NCBI GenBank assembly: GCA_026421185.1
Contig: JAPKCH010000005.1
Span: 1-64,000 of the forward strand
From: Dehalococcoidia bacterium
GTDB taxonomy: Bacteria; Chloroflexota; Dehalococcoidia; Lucifugimonadales; Lucifugimonadaceae
Reading direction: 5' to 3'
Length of the DNA: 64,000 bases
Positions 26,048 through 35,562 of this stretch are shown piece after piece (positions within the stretch are counted from its first letter, which is position 1; the number at the start of each line of letters is the position of its first letter). The notes beneath the pieces were generated by a model. It was not told where the DNA came from and ran no database searches. It saw nothing but the letters and a program-made list of their open reading frames with translations. The position numbers and the translations under genes were made by a program.

Positions 26048-26908
26048 TTACTTGGGAGCTTGTTTATTCTGGACGTTTTGACGTTTACGCCTGACGGAAC
26101 CTTGAACCTGTTTCGGACGTCCCACTTTCACCCAGACATCGTACAAAATCTGCCAATCATCCAGCGATAAAGTCGCAGGTCTTCGTGAAGTTTCAAATCC
26201 TGTTTTTTCAACAATCGCTCTAGCGTCATCCAACGTAATGAAAAGACCATCTGATAGTGAATTGTGCAGTTGTTTACGAGGACTCTTGAACCCGCATTTA
26301 GCTAACTTAAAGAAATCATCGGCAGATTCAAAGTTGATTCGTGTTTCTTGGGTCGGTTTAAGTTTGATGACCGTTGAATAAACTTTAGGCGGAGGATTGA
26401 AGCAACTAGGCGCAGCATCAACTATAGGTTCAACTGTTGAATAGATCTGTATAGCCAGAGACAGCAAGCTCATATCGCCAGGATTGGCAGCCATATCGTT
26501 GGCAACTTCACGCTGGACCATAATTACCATGGAAGTTGGCTTACGAGTCGACTCTAAAAAGTTTCGAGTGATCGGATTCGCTGCGTAATACGGAAGATTA
26601 GCAACTACTTTGTAGTCGCTTTCTGCCAACCAAGGATCAAGGTCCGATTCGAAATCGCGAGCATCGATATTCAGCACGCGTACGTTTGGGTTAGATTCGT
26701 ATTTGGATGCAAAACGGTCGGCCAGATCCTCGTCAAATTCAAGCAAAAGCACTCGACCTGCTCGTTTGACAAGATCATCTGTGAGTGCGCCTCGTCCAGG
26801 TCCGACCTCAACGACAGTATCGTCGGAGCTCAAATCTGCAGCATCGATTATCGAGGCGATTACGTCGGTGTCAACGAGAAAATGTTGACCGAGCCGTTGT
26901 GGGGACAT
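26048..26908 (-). CDS. rsmA: 16S rRNA (adenine1518/1519-N6,N6)-dimethyltransferase
   Basis: A 286-residue KsgA enzyme that dimethylates two adenines of 16S rRNA helix 45. LGQHFLVD opens the protein; the SAM site is VEVGPGRGALT (33-43); NLPYY (104-108) is the catalytic motif. The last about 15 residues are basic. It begins with ATG at 26908 and is followed by ispE. The SRP RNA gene lies just upstream on the same strand. Confidence 0.95.
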   Translation of the reverse strand: MSPQRLGQHFLVDTDVIASIIDAADLSSDDTVVEVGPGRGALTDDLVKRAGRVLLLEFDEDLADRFASKYESNPNVRVLNIDARDFESDLDPWLAESDYKVVANLPYYAANPITRNFLESTRKPTSMVIMVQREVANDMAANPGDMSLLSLAIQIYSTVEPIVDAAPSCFNPPPKVYSTVIKLKPTQETRINFESADDFFKLAKCGFKSPRKQLHNSLSDGLFITLDDARAIVEKTGFETSRRPATLSLDDWQILYDVWVKVGRPKQVQGSVRRKRQNVQNKQAPK

Positions 26909-26993
26909 GGGCTAATCCAACCCGGGTTTATTACCCGTCTGCACCTAAGTTATGCATCGTTGTGCGTAAAAAAAATGTGCAGAAATAAAAATA

Positions 26994-27266
26994 TGATCGT
27001 GCATCTCCGTGTCGCCAGTTGTCTGAGACGTAAATGCCAATACCGACTCAAGCCCGGCATTCCCACGGCACCCGAGGTTTATCGCTTACCGCTGCTACCT
27101 TCCGGTCCTGACGGAGTTCACGAGGTCTCGCCGCGCAGGACCAAGCTATCAATATCTAAATATTGACTTCAGAGGCCACAAGCGAACAGTCTCGACAGAG
27201 CATTCAGTCTCGCTAAAGCGGATTACGAGTACAGGGCACCGCTAACGCCCCACCTAGCACGATCAA
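26994..27266 (-). ncRNA. ffs: Large-type bacterial SRP RNA (Alu domain present)
   Basis: About 273 bases closely resembling the 271-base Bacillus scRNA. The 5' part has GTGCTAGGTGGGG and GCGGTGCCCTGTAC (Alu domain); the middle has GGTCCTGCGC; domain IV is GTCAGGACCGGAAGGTAGCAG, given here as GTCAGGACCGG plus AAGGTAGCAG. The 5' TGATCGTGC pairs with the 3' GCACGATCA, which sets the ends. A T-rich stretch follows the 3' end. The RNA binds Ffh and works with FtsY (13920). Ends may be off by a few bases. It accounts for most of the 26909-27345 gap; 27267-27345 is the divergent control region with galU. Confidence 0.93.
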
Positions 27267-27345
27267 GTTAATCCTACTACCCACCCGTCAAATAGTCGCC
27301 AGAATCCGGTACTAATACTGCGGTGATTCCCGTTAGAATCTGATT

Positions 27346-28224
27346 ATGTCTAATCTTCCGAGCGATAAACCAGTGATTACCAAAGCCGTAATTCCAGTTG
27401 GGGGATTAGGAACTCGCTTCCTTCCCGCCACGAGAACCATTCCAAAGCCGCTACTTCCGGTGCTGAACGTTCCGGTGATCGAATACGCAGTCCGAGAGGC
27501 TGCGGCCGCAGGAATTACCGATATTGCGATAGTAATGTCGCCTGGCATGGAATCGGTTGCCGACTATTTCGGGAATCAAACTATTCTCGAACGTGAACTA
27601 AAGGCAAGAGGACGTGACGAGTTACTGGAAGCTCAACTTGAAATAGCTTCTCTCGCAAACATTATGACCGTATATCAGCACGAACCTAAAGGCCCCGGTC
27701 ACGCGATTCTTCAAGCCCGAGATTTTTGTGAAGGTGAACCGTTCGTAACGTTGTTCCCAGATGATGTAATCATTAATGATCCTTCGGCAACAGAACAATT
27801 GATGCAGGTGTATAGGGAACACGGCGGGTCCGTTATAGCAGTCAGTCCAACCGCAAACGAGATCATTCACACGAAAGGTGTGGTTGGTGTATGCACACGC
27901 GGTTCGGATGTTCACGAGGTCGACTCCCTTGTTGAAAAGCCGACGTTAGAAGATGCCCCAAGTAATCTTGGAATCGTCGCTCGTTACATTCTCGACAACG
28001 AAGTGTTCGAATATCTTTCGAAAAAACATACTGGAGCTAACGGTGAAATTCAGATCACCGACGCGATAGCCTCATTACTTGGGAACAGTCCTATTCATGC
28101 TAGGGAAATCAGCGGATTCCATGCAGACACGGGTAATCCCGGCGGAATGCTTCAAGCAGCTATTCACGTGGCAAAACAGGATCCTGCTATGGCTGAAATT
28201 GTACGTACCGCCATAGCTGACTAG
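27346..28224 (+). CDS. galU: UTP-glucose-1-phosphate uridylyltransferase
   Basis: A 292-residue nucleotidyltransferase making UDP-glucose. The N-terminal signature GGLGTRFLPAT (19-29) with K34 in IPKPLLP binds the nucleotide; FPDDVI is the metal-binding Asp pair; VEKP and GEIQITDAI are GalU family motifs. ATG start at 27346. It could feed the membrane glycosylation-type cluster at 5.7-13 kb, but lies apart from it. Its TAG stop shares a CTAG with the stop of the convergent MFS gene. Confidence 0.92.
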   Translation: MSNLPSDKPVITKAVIPVGGLGTRFLPATRTIPKPLLPVLNVPVIEYAVREAAAAGITDIAIVMSPGMESVADYFGNQTILERELKARGRDELLEAQLEIASLANIMTVYQHEPKGPGHAILQARDFCEGEPFVTLFPDDVIINDPSATEQLMQVYREHGGSVIAVSPTANEIIHTKGVVGVCTRGSDVHEVDSLVEKPTLEDAPSNLGIVARYILDNEVFEYLSKKHTGANGEIQITDAIASLLGNSPIHAREISGFHADTGNPGGMLQAAIHVAKQDPAMAEIVRTAIAD

Positions 28225-29474
28225 ACTTTTCGAAGACCGGGTGAGACAACGAACGCAACGATGCCAGTGGCGATTACCGATAGGCCAGCTCCTGCAAGTG
28301 CCCATTGCACTCCTGCAAATTCCGCTACGGCCCCAAGTCCTAGATGGCCAATCCAGCCAAATCCAATAGCGAATACCCATGCCCCGACCGCTCGTCCGCG
28401 CATGTCATCAGGAACGTTCAATTGCAAAATCGTCCACTGCATTGCGTCAAAGGCCGCAGCTGATGCTCCAACGCCCATGATCAGTACAAGAGCTACAACG
28501 TACGATCCCGACAGTGCGAATGTCGCGACAAATAATCCGTATGCGAGTGCAATCCCTATTAGAAGTATCCCCTTACGCTGGAAGTTGCCCAGCGCCATTA
28601 GGAATGCGGAACCGATGACCGAGCCAATTCCAGCCATCATAGTCAAAGTCCCAAGACCTTTCACATCGACATTCAACGCTTCTTTGGCGACTGCTGGCAT
28701 GATCGATCCGTATGCGAATCCGAAAATCTCGACCATAACTGCGGTAATTAAGATCATCCGAACAATTGGTAGTTCGGTCATTAGTTTCAATCCGTCAATT
28801 ACGTCGCGTATTACTGAACCTGATCGTTCAACTGTTGCTGTACGTACTCCTTTATTCGCAACCAAAGCAAATACGCCACCGACCCCGAAAATTATTCCTG
28901 AAGCTACCAGTGTTGTCGGTGCACCAAACTGATCGATTCCAAATCCTGCAACAAGTGCTCCTACAGCCCCGACTGCTCGCATACCGGTCGATTGCACCGC
29001 TACGGCGTTCATACGGACATCTTTAGGTACAGAACCAGTCACCATTCCTTGAATGGTGGGAATCTCGAACGAATGCCCTACTCCTGAGAAAGCCAAAATC
29101 ACAAACACAAGCCAAAGAGGTTCAAGACCGTTCGCTGCGATTACTGCAAGAGCTGACAAAACTATCGCTTTGTATATGCCAGTGAATAACAGGATCTTCC
29201 CACGGGAAAACCGATCTGATATCGCTCCTCCGATTGGTGCAGCAATTAGCTGCGGAGCTTGCCTGACAGCGAATGTAGCTGCTGTGAGGAACACTGATTC
29301 AGTTTCGTTTAGAACGACCCAACCAGTAGCGAGTCGTTCACCCCAGTTGCCTAACGAGAAAACTACAGAAGCTAGCCAGACACGCCGAAATTGCGGGAAT
29401 GCAAATGCAGCGAATGGACCACGAGGTCGTGAAAAACTGGATTTAGAAGAGTGTTGCGATCTTGGTGACGACAT
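28221..29474 (-). CDS. MFS transporter (MFS_3 / EntS-like exporter)
   Basis: A 417-residue protein with about twelve hydrophobic segments. The loop between TM2 and TM3 reads GGAISDRFSRGKIL, the MFS signature, and the halves are joined by a polar loop near residue 200 (RTATVERSGS). The relation is to enterobactin-exporter-like MFS_3 proteins, so it is likely an efflux pump of unknown substrate. ATG at 29474. The stop overlaps that of galU by 4 bases. Confidence 0.8.
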   Translation of the reverse strand: MSSPRSQHSSKSSFSRPRGPFAAFAFPQFRRVWLASVVFSLGNWGERLATGWVVLNETESVFLTAATFAVRQAPQLIAAPIGGAISDRFSRGKILLFTGIYKAIVLSALAVIAANGLEPLWLVFVILAFSGVGHSFEIPTIQGMVTGSVPKDVRMNAVAVQSTGMRAVGAVGALVAGFGIDQFGAPTTLVASGIIFGVGGVFALVANKGVRTATVERSGSVIRDVIDGLKLMTELPIVRMILITAVMVEIFGFAYGSIMPAVAKEALNVDVKGLGTLTMMAGIGSVIGSAFLMALGNFQRKGILLIGIALAYGLFVATFALSGSYVVALVLIMGVGASAAAFDAMQWTILQLNVPDDMRGRAVGAWVFAIGFGWIGHLGLGAVAEFAGVQWALAGAGLSVIATGIVAFVVSPGLRKV

Positions 29475-29504
29475 GCGTCCGTCATTCTGAACGCGGCGGC
29501 TCCG

Positions 29505-31349
29505 TTAGTCGAGCGTCAACACAGCCATAAAAGCTTCTTGTGGGACCTCAATTGACCCGACCATCTTCATTCGGCGTTTCTTGCCCTTTTTCTGTTGCTC
29601 CAACAGTTTGCGTTTACGTGTCACGTCACCGCCGTAACATTTCGCCAGAACGTTCTTTCGTAGAGCTTTAACGTTTGTACGAGCGACGATCTTCCCGCCG
29701 ATTGCTGCCTGAATTGGAACGGCGAACATTTGGCGGGGAATGAGGTCTTTCAGCTTGGATGTTAGCGCTCGACCGTAGGAAGCAGCTTCATCACGATGAG
29801 TGATCATAGAAAGAGCATCGACAGGCTCGTGGTTTACCAGCACGTCGAGTTTGACCAGATCGGCTACTCGATTGTCGATCATCGAGTAGTCCATGGAAGC
29901 GTAACCCTGAGTTCCCGACTTTAGTTTGTCGTGGAAATCTACGAGAATCTCCGAAAGTGGAATATCGTATTCGAGCATTACCCGGGCGTCGCGAGCAGCA
30001 GAACTTCCGGGATCTGCTTCTTGAGTTGCGATCGACTCAAGATATTCCATCTTTTTGTACTCACCACGCTTGGTCGTCACCAATTCCATGATGGCTCCGA
30101 TATATCGAGCCGGAGTAACGATGGTGATGTTCACCCAAGGTTCTAGGATCGAATCGTAAGCATAGTTTTCGGGAAGTTTTGAAGGATTATCGACGGTCAT
30201 GCTGTTGCCGTTTTTTAGCAGCACTTCGTAACTCACACTAGGTGCTGTAGCGATTAATCCCAGGTTGTATTCTCGCTCTAATCGTTCTTGGACAATGTCC
30301 ATGTGGAGCAATCCGAGGAAGCCACATCGGAATCCGAACCCTAGAGCCGCAGACGATTCAGGTTCAAAAACAAGTGCAGCGTCGTTAAGCTGAAGTTTAT
30401 CGAGTGCGTCACGAAGTTCTGGGTAATCTTCGCCCTCTGTTGGGAATATCCCGGTGAAAACCATGGGATTCTGAGCGGCATAGCCGGGAAGTGGTTCTTC
30501 GGCAGGATTAGTCGCAAGCGTCATCGTGTCGCCGACACGTACAGCCTTCACGTCTTTTAGACCAGTAGCGACGTAACCTACTTCGCCGGTTTCCAGTCCC
30601 TCGGTTTTTTCAAGTACAGGACTGAAATACCCGGTCTCAAGAACTTCGGCTTCCACTTTGGAACCCATCAGTCGGACGCGGTCACTACTTTTCAGAGAAC
30701 CGTGCATGGCCCGTACGTAGGCGATTACACCTTTAAATTGGTCGTATTTGGAATCGAATATCAATGCACGGAAAGGATCGTCTACGGATCCGTCAGGTGG
30801 AGAGATGCGGGCAACTATCTGTTCAAGTAGTACAGCAACGCCATCACCAGTTTTCGCCGATATTTTCAGGACTTCGTCTTCGCTGAAACCGAAGGTTTGT
30901 TCGAGTTCGGTGAGAACTCGTTCAGGTTGAGCAGCAGGCATATCGAGTTTGTTGATGACCGGGATTATTTCGAGATCATGCTCTAGCGCCAGATATACAT
31001 TCGCAATCGTCTGTGCCTGAATGCCCTGCGTGGCGTCGACTAGAAGTACGGCACCTTCACATGCGGCAAGCGAACGAGAGACTTCATAAGCGAAGTCGAC
31101 GTGGCCCGGTGTATCGATGAGATTGAGCTGATAGTCGGTCTCATCTGCAGCGATGTACTGGAGTCGTACCGCTTGAGCTTTGATAGTAATACCGCGTTCC
31201 TGCTCCAACTCCATTGTGTCGAGGTGCTGGGCGGTCATCTTCCGTTCAGAAACGGCATCGGTCAGTTCAATCAAGCGATCGGCGAGTGTCGACTTGCCAT
31301 GATCAATGTGAGCGATGATGCAGAAATTTCTAACGTGGTCTTGCGGCAT
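29505..31349 (-). CDS. lepA: Elongation factor 4 (LepA)
   Basis: A 614-residue translational GTPase, normal length for EF4, which acts on stalled or misassembling ribosomes. G1 is AHIDHGKST (13-21), then DTPGHVDF and NKLD; the EF4-specific C-terminal domain ends with the basic [20 protein letters not shown] stretch. Start ATG at 31349. Confidence 0.97.
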   Translation of the reverse strand: MPQDHVRNFCIIAHIDHGKSTLADRLIELTDAVSERKMTAQHLDTMELEQERGITIKAQAVRLQYIAADETDYQLNLIDTPGHVDFAYEVSRSLAACEGAVLLVDATQGIQAQTIANVYLALEHDLEIIPVINKLDMPAAQPERVLTELEQTFGFSEDEVLKISAKTGDGVAVLLEQIVARISPPDGSVDDPFRALIFDSKYDQFKGVIAYVRAMHGSLKSSDRVRLMGSKVEAEVLETGYFSPVLEKTEGLETGEVGYVATGLKDVKAVRVGDTMTLATNPAEEPLPGYAAQNPMVFTGIFPTEGEDYPELRDALDKLQLNDAALVFEPESSAALGFGFRCGFLGLLHMDIVQERLEREYNLGLIATAPSVSYEVLLKNGNSMTVDNPSKLPENYAYDSILEPWVNITIVTPARYIGAIMELVTTKRGEYKKMEYLESIATQEADPGSSAARDARVMLEYDIPLSEILVDFHDKLKSGTQGYASMDYSMIDNRVADLVKLDVLVNHEPVDALSMITHRDEAASYGRALTSKLKDLIPRQMFAVPIQAAIGGKIVARTNVKALRKNVLAKCYGGDVTRKRKLLEQQKKGKKRRMKMVGSIEVPQEAFMAVLTLD

Positions 31350-31425
31350 GTATTCAATAGTAGTCGTTATCTACTGAAATACCTTGCGCAGAAACGACAG
31401 ACTTCAGACTAACTTAAGAATTGAA

Positions 31426-32127
31426 CTACTTTGGAACTGCCGAAACCAATACTTCAACATGCACTTCGTCCTTCACAACAAAGAAATTACTGGTTGGTGC
31501 CGCCATTCCGAAATCATCCCACGAAAAGTCGCCTTTGACTAGGATAAGAAGACGATCTGGATCAAGCCGGGATTCGAGAGTAAATTCGATCTTTGCATCC
31601 GCTCCATTAACGTTTACGGTGCCGATCACAGTCGAAGTAAACGCTTCTCCATTGGTGAACGTTTCAGGTATATCTGGGAAACTGTTGATGCTGATTGTGG
31701 TTGTGGACTGTGTCGGGAACAGCCGGTCACGTACATAACGGTCTCGCCGTGAATCGTCGCTTTTCAGCGCATGCAGATCGATTACAAGTGATGCACTCTC
31801 CGCTGAAAGGTCTATCTCGCCCGTTATCGCATTCGTTCGAAGCACAGCATCGTTCGGCAACGGTAATTTCGAAAGTTTCTCATTCACAGTAAATGTAGCT
31901 TCTGAACTGTCGTTTACCACAAACGTACCGTCAATTGAATCCGAAACAGGAGCGTCATTAGTGGCAGACGAGGAGGAATTGAATTCGGATGCCGATGCGC
32001 TACTCGTTGGAGTACTTGTCGGATCTGCAACGGCTTCGGAATCGTTACCGCCTCCACATGCCGCGACAAATATCGATATCGAAGCAATATATAGAAAAAG
32101 AACTGAAAACTTAAATCGAAAATTCAT
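31426..32127 (-). CDS. YceI-domain lipoprotein
   Basis: A 233-residue exported protein. Residues 1-23 are a signal peptide ending in a lipobox (IFVAAC, Cys24), followed by a Ser/Thr/Ala/Asp-rich linker to about residue 60. The rest is a YceI lipocalin-like beta-barrel: DGTFVVNDSSEATFTVNE, then ITGEIDLSAESASLVIDLHAL, KSDDSRRDRYVRDRLF and the closing TSNFFVVKDEVHVEV. The fold binds isoprenoid or other apolar molecules. It is anchored at the outer face of the membrane. It lies next to a small membrane protein gene. Confidence 0.85.
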   Translation of the reverse strand: MNFRFKFSVLFLYIASISIFVAACGGGNDSEAVADPTSTPTSSASASEFNSSSSATNDAPVSDSIDGTFVVNDSSEATFTVNEKLSKLPLPNDAVLRTNAITGEIDLSAESASLVIDLHALKSDDSRRDRYVRDRLFPTQSTTTISINSFPDIPETFTNGEAFTSTVIGTVNVNGADAKIEFTLESRLDPDRLLILVKGDFSWDDFGMAAPTSNFFVVKDEVHVEVLVSAVPK

Positions 32128-32142
32128 TAGAACTCATATCAA

Positions 32143-32619
32143 TTACGGAGCCGGTGGAAGTGAGAGAGAGCCAGATTCCTGATCCCCCTGCCCTGCTAGG
32201 GCGAAGCTAAGTACGATCGCTACAAATACGAGAATCCCAGAAAACCAGATTCCTAATCGGTCATTGGTTGCCGATATCGGGGTGCCGAGAATGGTCACCA
32301 ATGCGATGATCACAGCCAATGGAATTGTGAACGAAAGTGCATCATCAAATTGCGTTTGAGCTAGTGATGCAACCGCAATAATGACTACGAAAAGTACAGC
32401 TGACAGCACAAAATAACGTTTATGGAACTTCGAATCTGATGCTGAAAAATGCCAAAGGATTCCGTTGGCGGCACCAACAACTAAAGCTCCGAAACCCACT
32501 GATGCTGCATTCAGCACAATGTCGTCAGGTGATTCGAGCGGAAGTGACACCAGCACAGCGATTATCGCCGCTAATGCACCGGCGCCAAGTCCTGCAAAAA
32601 GATTTCTGTAGATCGTCAT
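32143..32619 (-). CDS. Hypothetical membrane protein, four to five TM segments
   Basis: A 158-residue hydrophobic protein starting MTIYRNLFAG (ATG 32619; an upstream TTG at 32640 is an alternative). The C-terminus is short and proline-rich (LSLPPAP). No family is recognised. It is 15 bases before the YceI lipoprotein start and probably cotranscribed with it. Confidence 0.6.
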   Translation of the reverse strand: MTIYRNLFAGLGAGALAAIIAVLVSLPLESPDDIVLNAASVGFGALVVGAANGILWHFSASDSKFHKRYFVLSAVLFVVIIAVASLAQTQFDDALSFTIPLAVIIALVTILGTPISATNDRLGIWFSGILVFVAIVLSFALAGQGDQESGSLSLPPAP

Positions 32620-32749
32620 ACTGATTGAGTGTATCGCCAAGTCTCCACATCAATCATCAAGAAAGTTTGAAGGTGAAAGAAGAATCACGGCGATAACCGT
32701 TCACTACAGAGCGTTCCTCACATAGAATCTACCCTTAATTTGATTAGTA

Positions 32750-33715
32750 ATGATTACGAAAGACCAAACATTGAGTGATGAAAACTTCAAAGTAGCGGTT
32801 GTGGGTGCTGGTGGGACTGGTGCGTACTACGGCGGGGCGCTAGCAAGAGCAGGGGCCGACGTGAAGATGATTGCAAGAGGTCCACATCTCGATGCCATCA
32901 ACACTAACGGCCTTCAATTGAATTCCGTACTTCTTGGGGATTTCAAGGTCAATTGCACAGCTACTGACGACATGTCGACGATCGATAGAGTAGACCTCGT
33001 GATCTTCGCTGTGAAAAGTTGGGGAACTGACGCTGCCATTGAAGCCATGGCGTCGGGAAGCATGGTCGGCGAAGGAACGTTGATCATCTCCACTCAAAAC
33101 GGTATCGACAGCGAACCACTGCTAATCAAAGCGTTCAGTGCTGAACACGTACTGGGTTCCACTGCGACGGTCTCCGCAATGATTACACATCCGGGCGTGG
33201 TTACTCAGGCTGGAGGCCCGGGTTCGCTGATTATTGGTGAAATGGACGGTGGTCCATCGGCTCAAGTCGACACTTTGGTCGAACGATGTGTAGGTGCTGG
33301 CTTAGCCGCAGAATCTAGTGAAAACATCGAACTAGCGTTGTGGTATAAATTCACGTTTATATGTGCGCTTAGTGGAATGACCGCTCTGACTCGAAAGCCG
33401 ATCGGCGACATCTTTGCTCAGGAAACTACAACTGAGATGTACCGACAAGTACTCCATGAGGTAGCGGCCGTTGCCCGAGCTAAAGACGTTTTGCTGTCTG
33501 AAGAGATGGTTGAGAACACCTTCAAAGCGACAAAGGGACGAGAGCCGTTCATCATCGGTTCCATGGGACACGATCTAATCGCCGGAAACCCAATCGAAAT
33601 CGGACTTCTCAACGCACGAGTCGTAGAAATGGGCAAAGAACACAACGTTCCAACCCCTGCGAACTTCGCCATAGAAGCAGCACTTCGTCCACATGAATGT
33701 GGATCTACAAGCTAG
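32750..33715 (+). CDS. 2-dehydropantoate 2-reductase family protein (PanE/ApbA)
   Basis: A 321-residue reductase with the NADP motif VVGAGGTGAYYGGAL, FAVKSWGTDA, and STQNGIDSEP, close to the usual PanE length of about 300. The lysine/asparagine-type catalytic residues are in LALWYKFTFICALSG. It is a better candidate for true pantothenate synthesis than the longer copy at 20589, but no panB or panC is near. A strong terminator follows. Confidence 0.85.
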   Translation: MITKDQTLSDENFKVAVVGAGGTGAYYGGALARAGADVKMIARGPHLDAINTNGLQLNSVLLGDFKVNCTATDDMSTIDRVDLVIFAVKSWGTDAAIEAMASGSMVGEGTLIISTQNGIDSEPLLIKAFSAEHVLGSTATVSAMITHPGVVTQAGGPGSLIIGEMDGGPSAQVDTLVERCVGAGLAAESSENIELALWYKFTFICALSGMTALTRKPIGDIFAQETTTEMYRQVLHEVAAVARAKDVLLSEEMVENTFKATKGREPFIIGSMGHDLIAGNPIEIGLLNARVVEMGKEHNVPTPANFAIEAALRPHECGSTS

Positions 33716-33735
33716 TAGACCTTTAGAAGGTTGAA

Positions 33736-33769
33736 ATAAAACGCCCGAGCAGATACTCGGGCGTTTTAT
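33736..33769. terminator. Bidirectional terminator between convergent genes
   Basis: A perfect 14-bp stem ATAAAACGCCCGAG / CTCGGGCGTTTTAT with a CAGATA loop, with A-runs on one side and T-runs on the other. It lies between the PanE-like gene (+) and the TPP enzyme gene (-) and can serve both. Confidence 0.92.
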
Positions 33770-33797
33770 TATTGACGCAGATCTGAATACACGGCTT

Positions 33798-35450
33798 CTA
33801 GAGCAATCCATCCTGTGGAGTTGTCCATGGTGCACGTGATGACCATTGTTTAGGTCGAGGCACTCTATTTACAGGAACATCGATGAAAACAGGCTTGTTC
33901 ATAGCTAGAGCCTTAGGAATAACGTTCTTAACGTCGTAAGGATCTTTGGCTCGAAGTCCAACGGCTCCATATGCTTCAGCGAGTTTTACAAAGTCGGGGT
34001 TCACGAAATCAGTTTCGTAAGTTCCGCCGAAATCATCATCCATGTCACGAGCTACATTGCCGTAGTGACCGTCGTTGTAGATAACGGTTACGAGATTGAT
34101 TCCGTACTTCACTGCCGTGGATATCTCCGACGAGTTGTACATGAATCCGCCATCACCTGATACGCAAATCACAGCTTTGTCGGGATTACCGACTTTCGCA
34201 CCCAATGCTGTAGGAAAAGCAAAACCGAGGTTTCCTGAGTAGCCTGAATCGATGTACGACTTAGGGTTCTCAGTGATCCAGCGAGGTCGCGAGTAGTAGC
34301 CAAGTTGAGTCATTCCGAAAATCATAACAGCGTCGTTAGGAACGCCCTCTTGGAGAGCCCTGATGTAATCTTCTTGCGGCTGGTTTAATTCTTCATCACT
34401 GTCGGTCAGTGTCTTTTGAATTCGAGCCACTTGAGCAGCAGGTGAGTCCCATTTTCCTCCACCAGCAGCGGTGACGGCCGCGCTCAGTTGAGGTAGCGTT
34501 GCTTTTGCATCACCGACAACACCAAGCGAGTTTTCGTGGACATGTCCGATCATTTCAGGATCAGCGTCAATGTGAATCAAGCGTGCTTCAGCAGCTGCTT
34601 GATTACGCATCGAGAATCGTGTTCCGATTCCAATAACTAGATCAGCGTCCTCAATGTAATTCTTGAGTTGACCTGTCGGGCCGAGCGATCCGCCTAGTGC
34701 GAGAGCGTGTCGTTCCGACAACGTTCCTTTACCACCGGCAGAAGTCAGTACTGCAATCTGATGGGCTTCTGCAAATGCGACGAGTTCAGCTTCAGCGTCG
34801 GAACGTGCTACTCCACCACCGGCATAGATAACCGGTTTACGAGCCGCTGCGATCTCTTTTGCTGCTTGCTCGATTATTGAGTTAGATGGAACTTTACGTT
34901 CTATCTTCGCTGGCTCAAGAAGCTCAACGTCTTCCCGCTCAACCATAGTTTCAGGCGGGAGTTCGAAATGAACGGGTGACGGTCGATCTGACTGTGCCTG
35001 TTTGAACGCCTCGTGGATACCTTCTGGAACTTCGTTAGGACGAAGAACCTGCTTCTGCCACTTGGTTACAGGATTGGTGATTTCCTTCTGGTCGTTTACT
35101 TCGTGAAGTCCACCAAAATTCTTGCCAATCGTTTCACGTGGAATCTGGCCAGCAATCAGTACAACCGGTGAAGATCGTGAGAACGCCGTCGAAAGTCCAC
35201 CACCGGCGTTATAAATACCGGGGCCGGGAACGACCAGAGCAACACCGGGCTTACCAGTAGTTCGAGCATAACCATCGGCCATGTAAGTAGTGGCAGTTTC
35301 GTTTCTGGTCACAACAAATTTGATGCTTGGTTCATCACGCAATGCTGCGACGATTCCGTACATCTGCACGCCAGGCAATCCGAATACGACTTCGACACCC
35401 TCACGTACCAATGATTTTATGAGAGCTTCTCCACCCGAGAGTTTTGCCAT
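33798..35450 (-). CDS. Thiamine-diphosphate-dependent enzyme (acetolactate synthase-like)
   Basis: A 550-residue three-domain TPP enzyme of the ALS/benzoylformate decarboxylase/oxalyl-CoA decarboxylase superfamily. The Glu that activates TPP is E51 (TRNETATTYMADGYAR). The middle domain has the VIYAGGGVARS Rossmann-like motif. The TPP/Mg site is GDGGF with the Asn in YNDGHYGN. It has a glutamine-free FGGLHEV segment. No ilvN lies beside it and the gene sits with catabolic dehydrogenases, so a 2-keto acid lyase or decarboxylase role is more likely than branched-chain amino acid synthesis. ATG at 35450 with GAGGT upstream. Confidence 0.85.
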   Translation of the reverse strand: MAKLSGGEALIKSLVREGVEVVFGLPGVQMYGIVAALRDEPSIKFVVTRNETATTYMADGYARTTGKPGVALVVPGPGIYNAGGGLSTAFSRSSPVVLIAGQIPRETIGKNFGGLHEVNDQKEITNPVTKWQKQVLRPNEVPEGIHEAFKQAQSDRPSPVHFELPPETMVEREDVELLEPAKIERKVPSNSIIEQAAKEIAAARKPVIYAGGGVARSDAEAELVAFAEAHQIAVLTSAGGKGTLSERHALALGGSLGPTGQLKNYIEDADLVIGIGTRFSMRNQAAAEARLIHIDADPEMIGHVHENSLGVVGDAKATLPQLSAAVTAAGGGKWDSPAAQVARIQKTLTDSDEELNQPQEDYIRALQEGVPNDAVMIFGMTQLGYYSRPRWITENPKSYIDSGYSGNLGFAFPTALGAKVGNPDKAVICVSGDGGFMYNSSEISTAVKYGINLVTVIYNDGHYGNVARDMDDDFGGTYETDFVNPDFVKLAEAYGAVGLRAKDPYDVKNVIPKALAMNKPVFIDVPVNRVPRPKQWSSRAPWTTPQDGLL

Positions 35451-35562
35451 GAGTTACCTCTGAAGCACCGTAGTGCCTTTTATGAACCAGCTGTTTATAT
35501 GAGCGAAATTACATTACCGAGGTATTGAGAAATACGCCAGAGCGGTGCGGGTTAGTTACTAA

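Noticed and set aside
26882-27166. A rightward 94-residue frame across the SRP RNA
   Set aside because: It lies antisense to a clearly recognisable SRP RNA and resembles no protein.
33798-35450. Calling the two TPP enzymes acetolactate synthase (ilvB)
   Set aside because: Neither has an ilvN or ilvC neighbour, and both lie among catabolic genes; the superfamily is too broad for a precise name.
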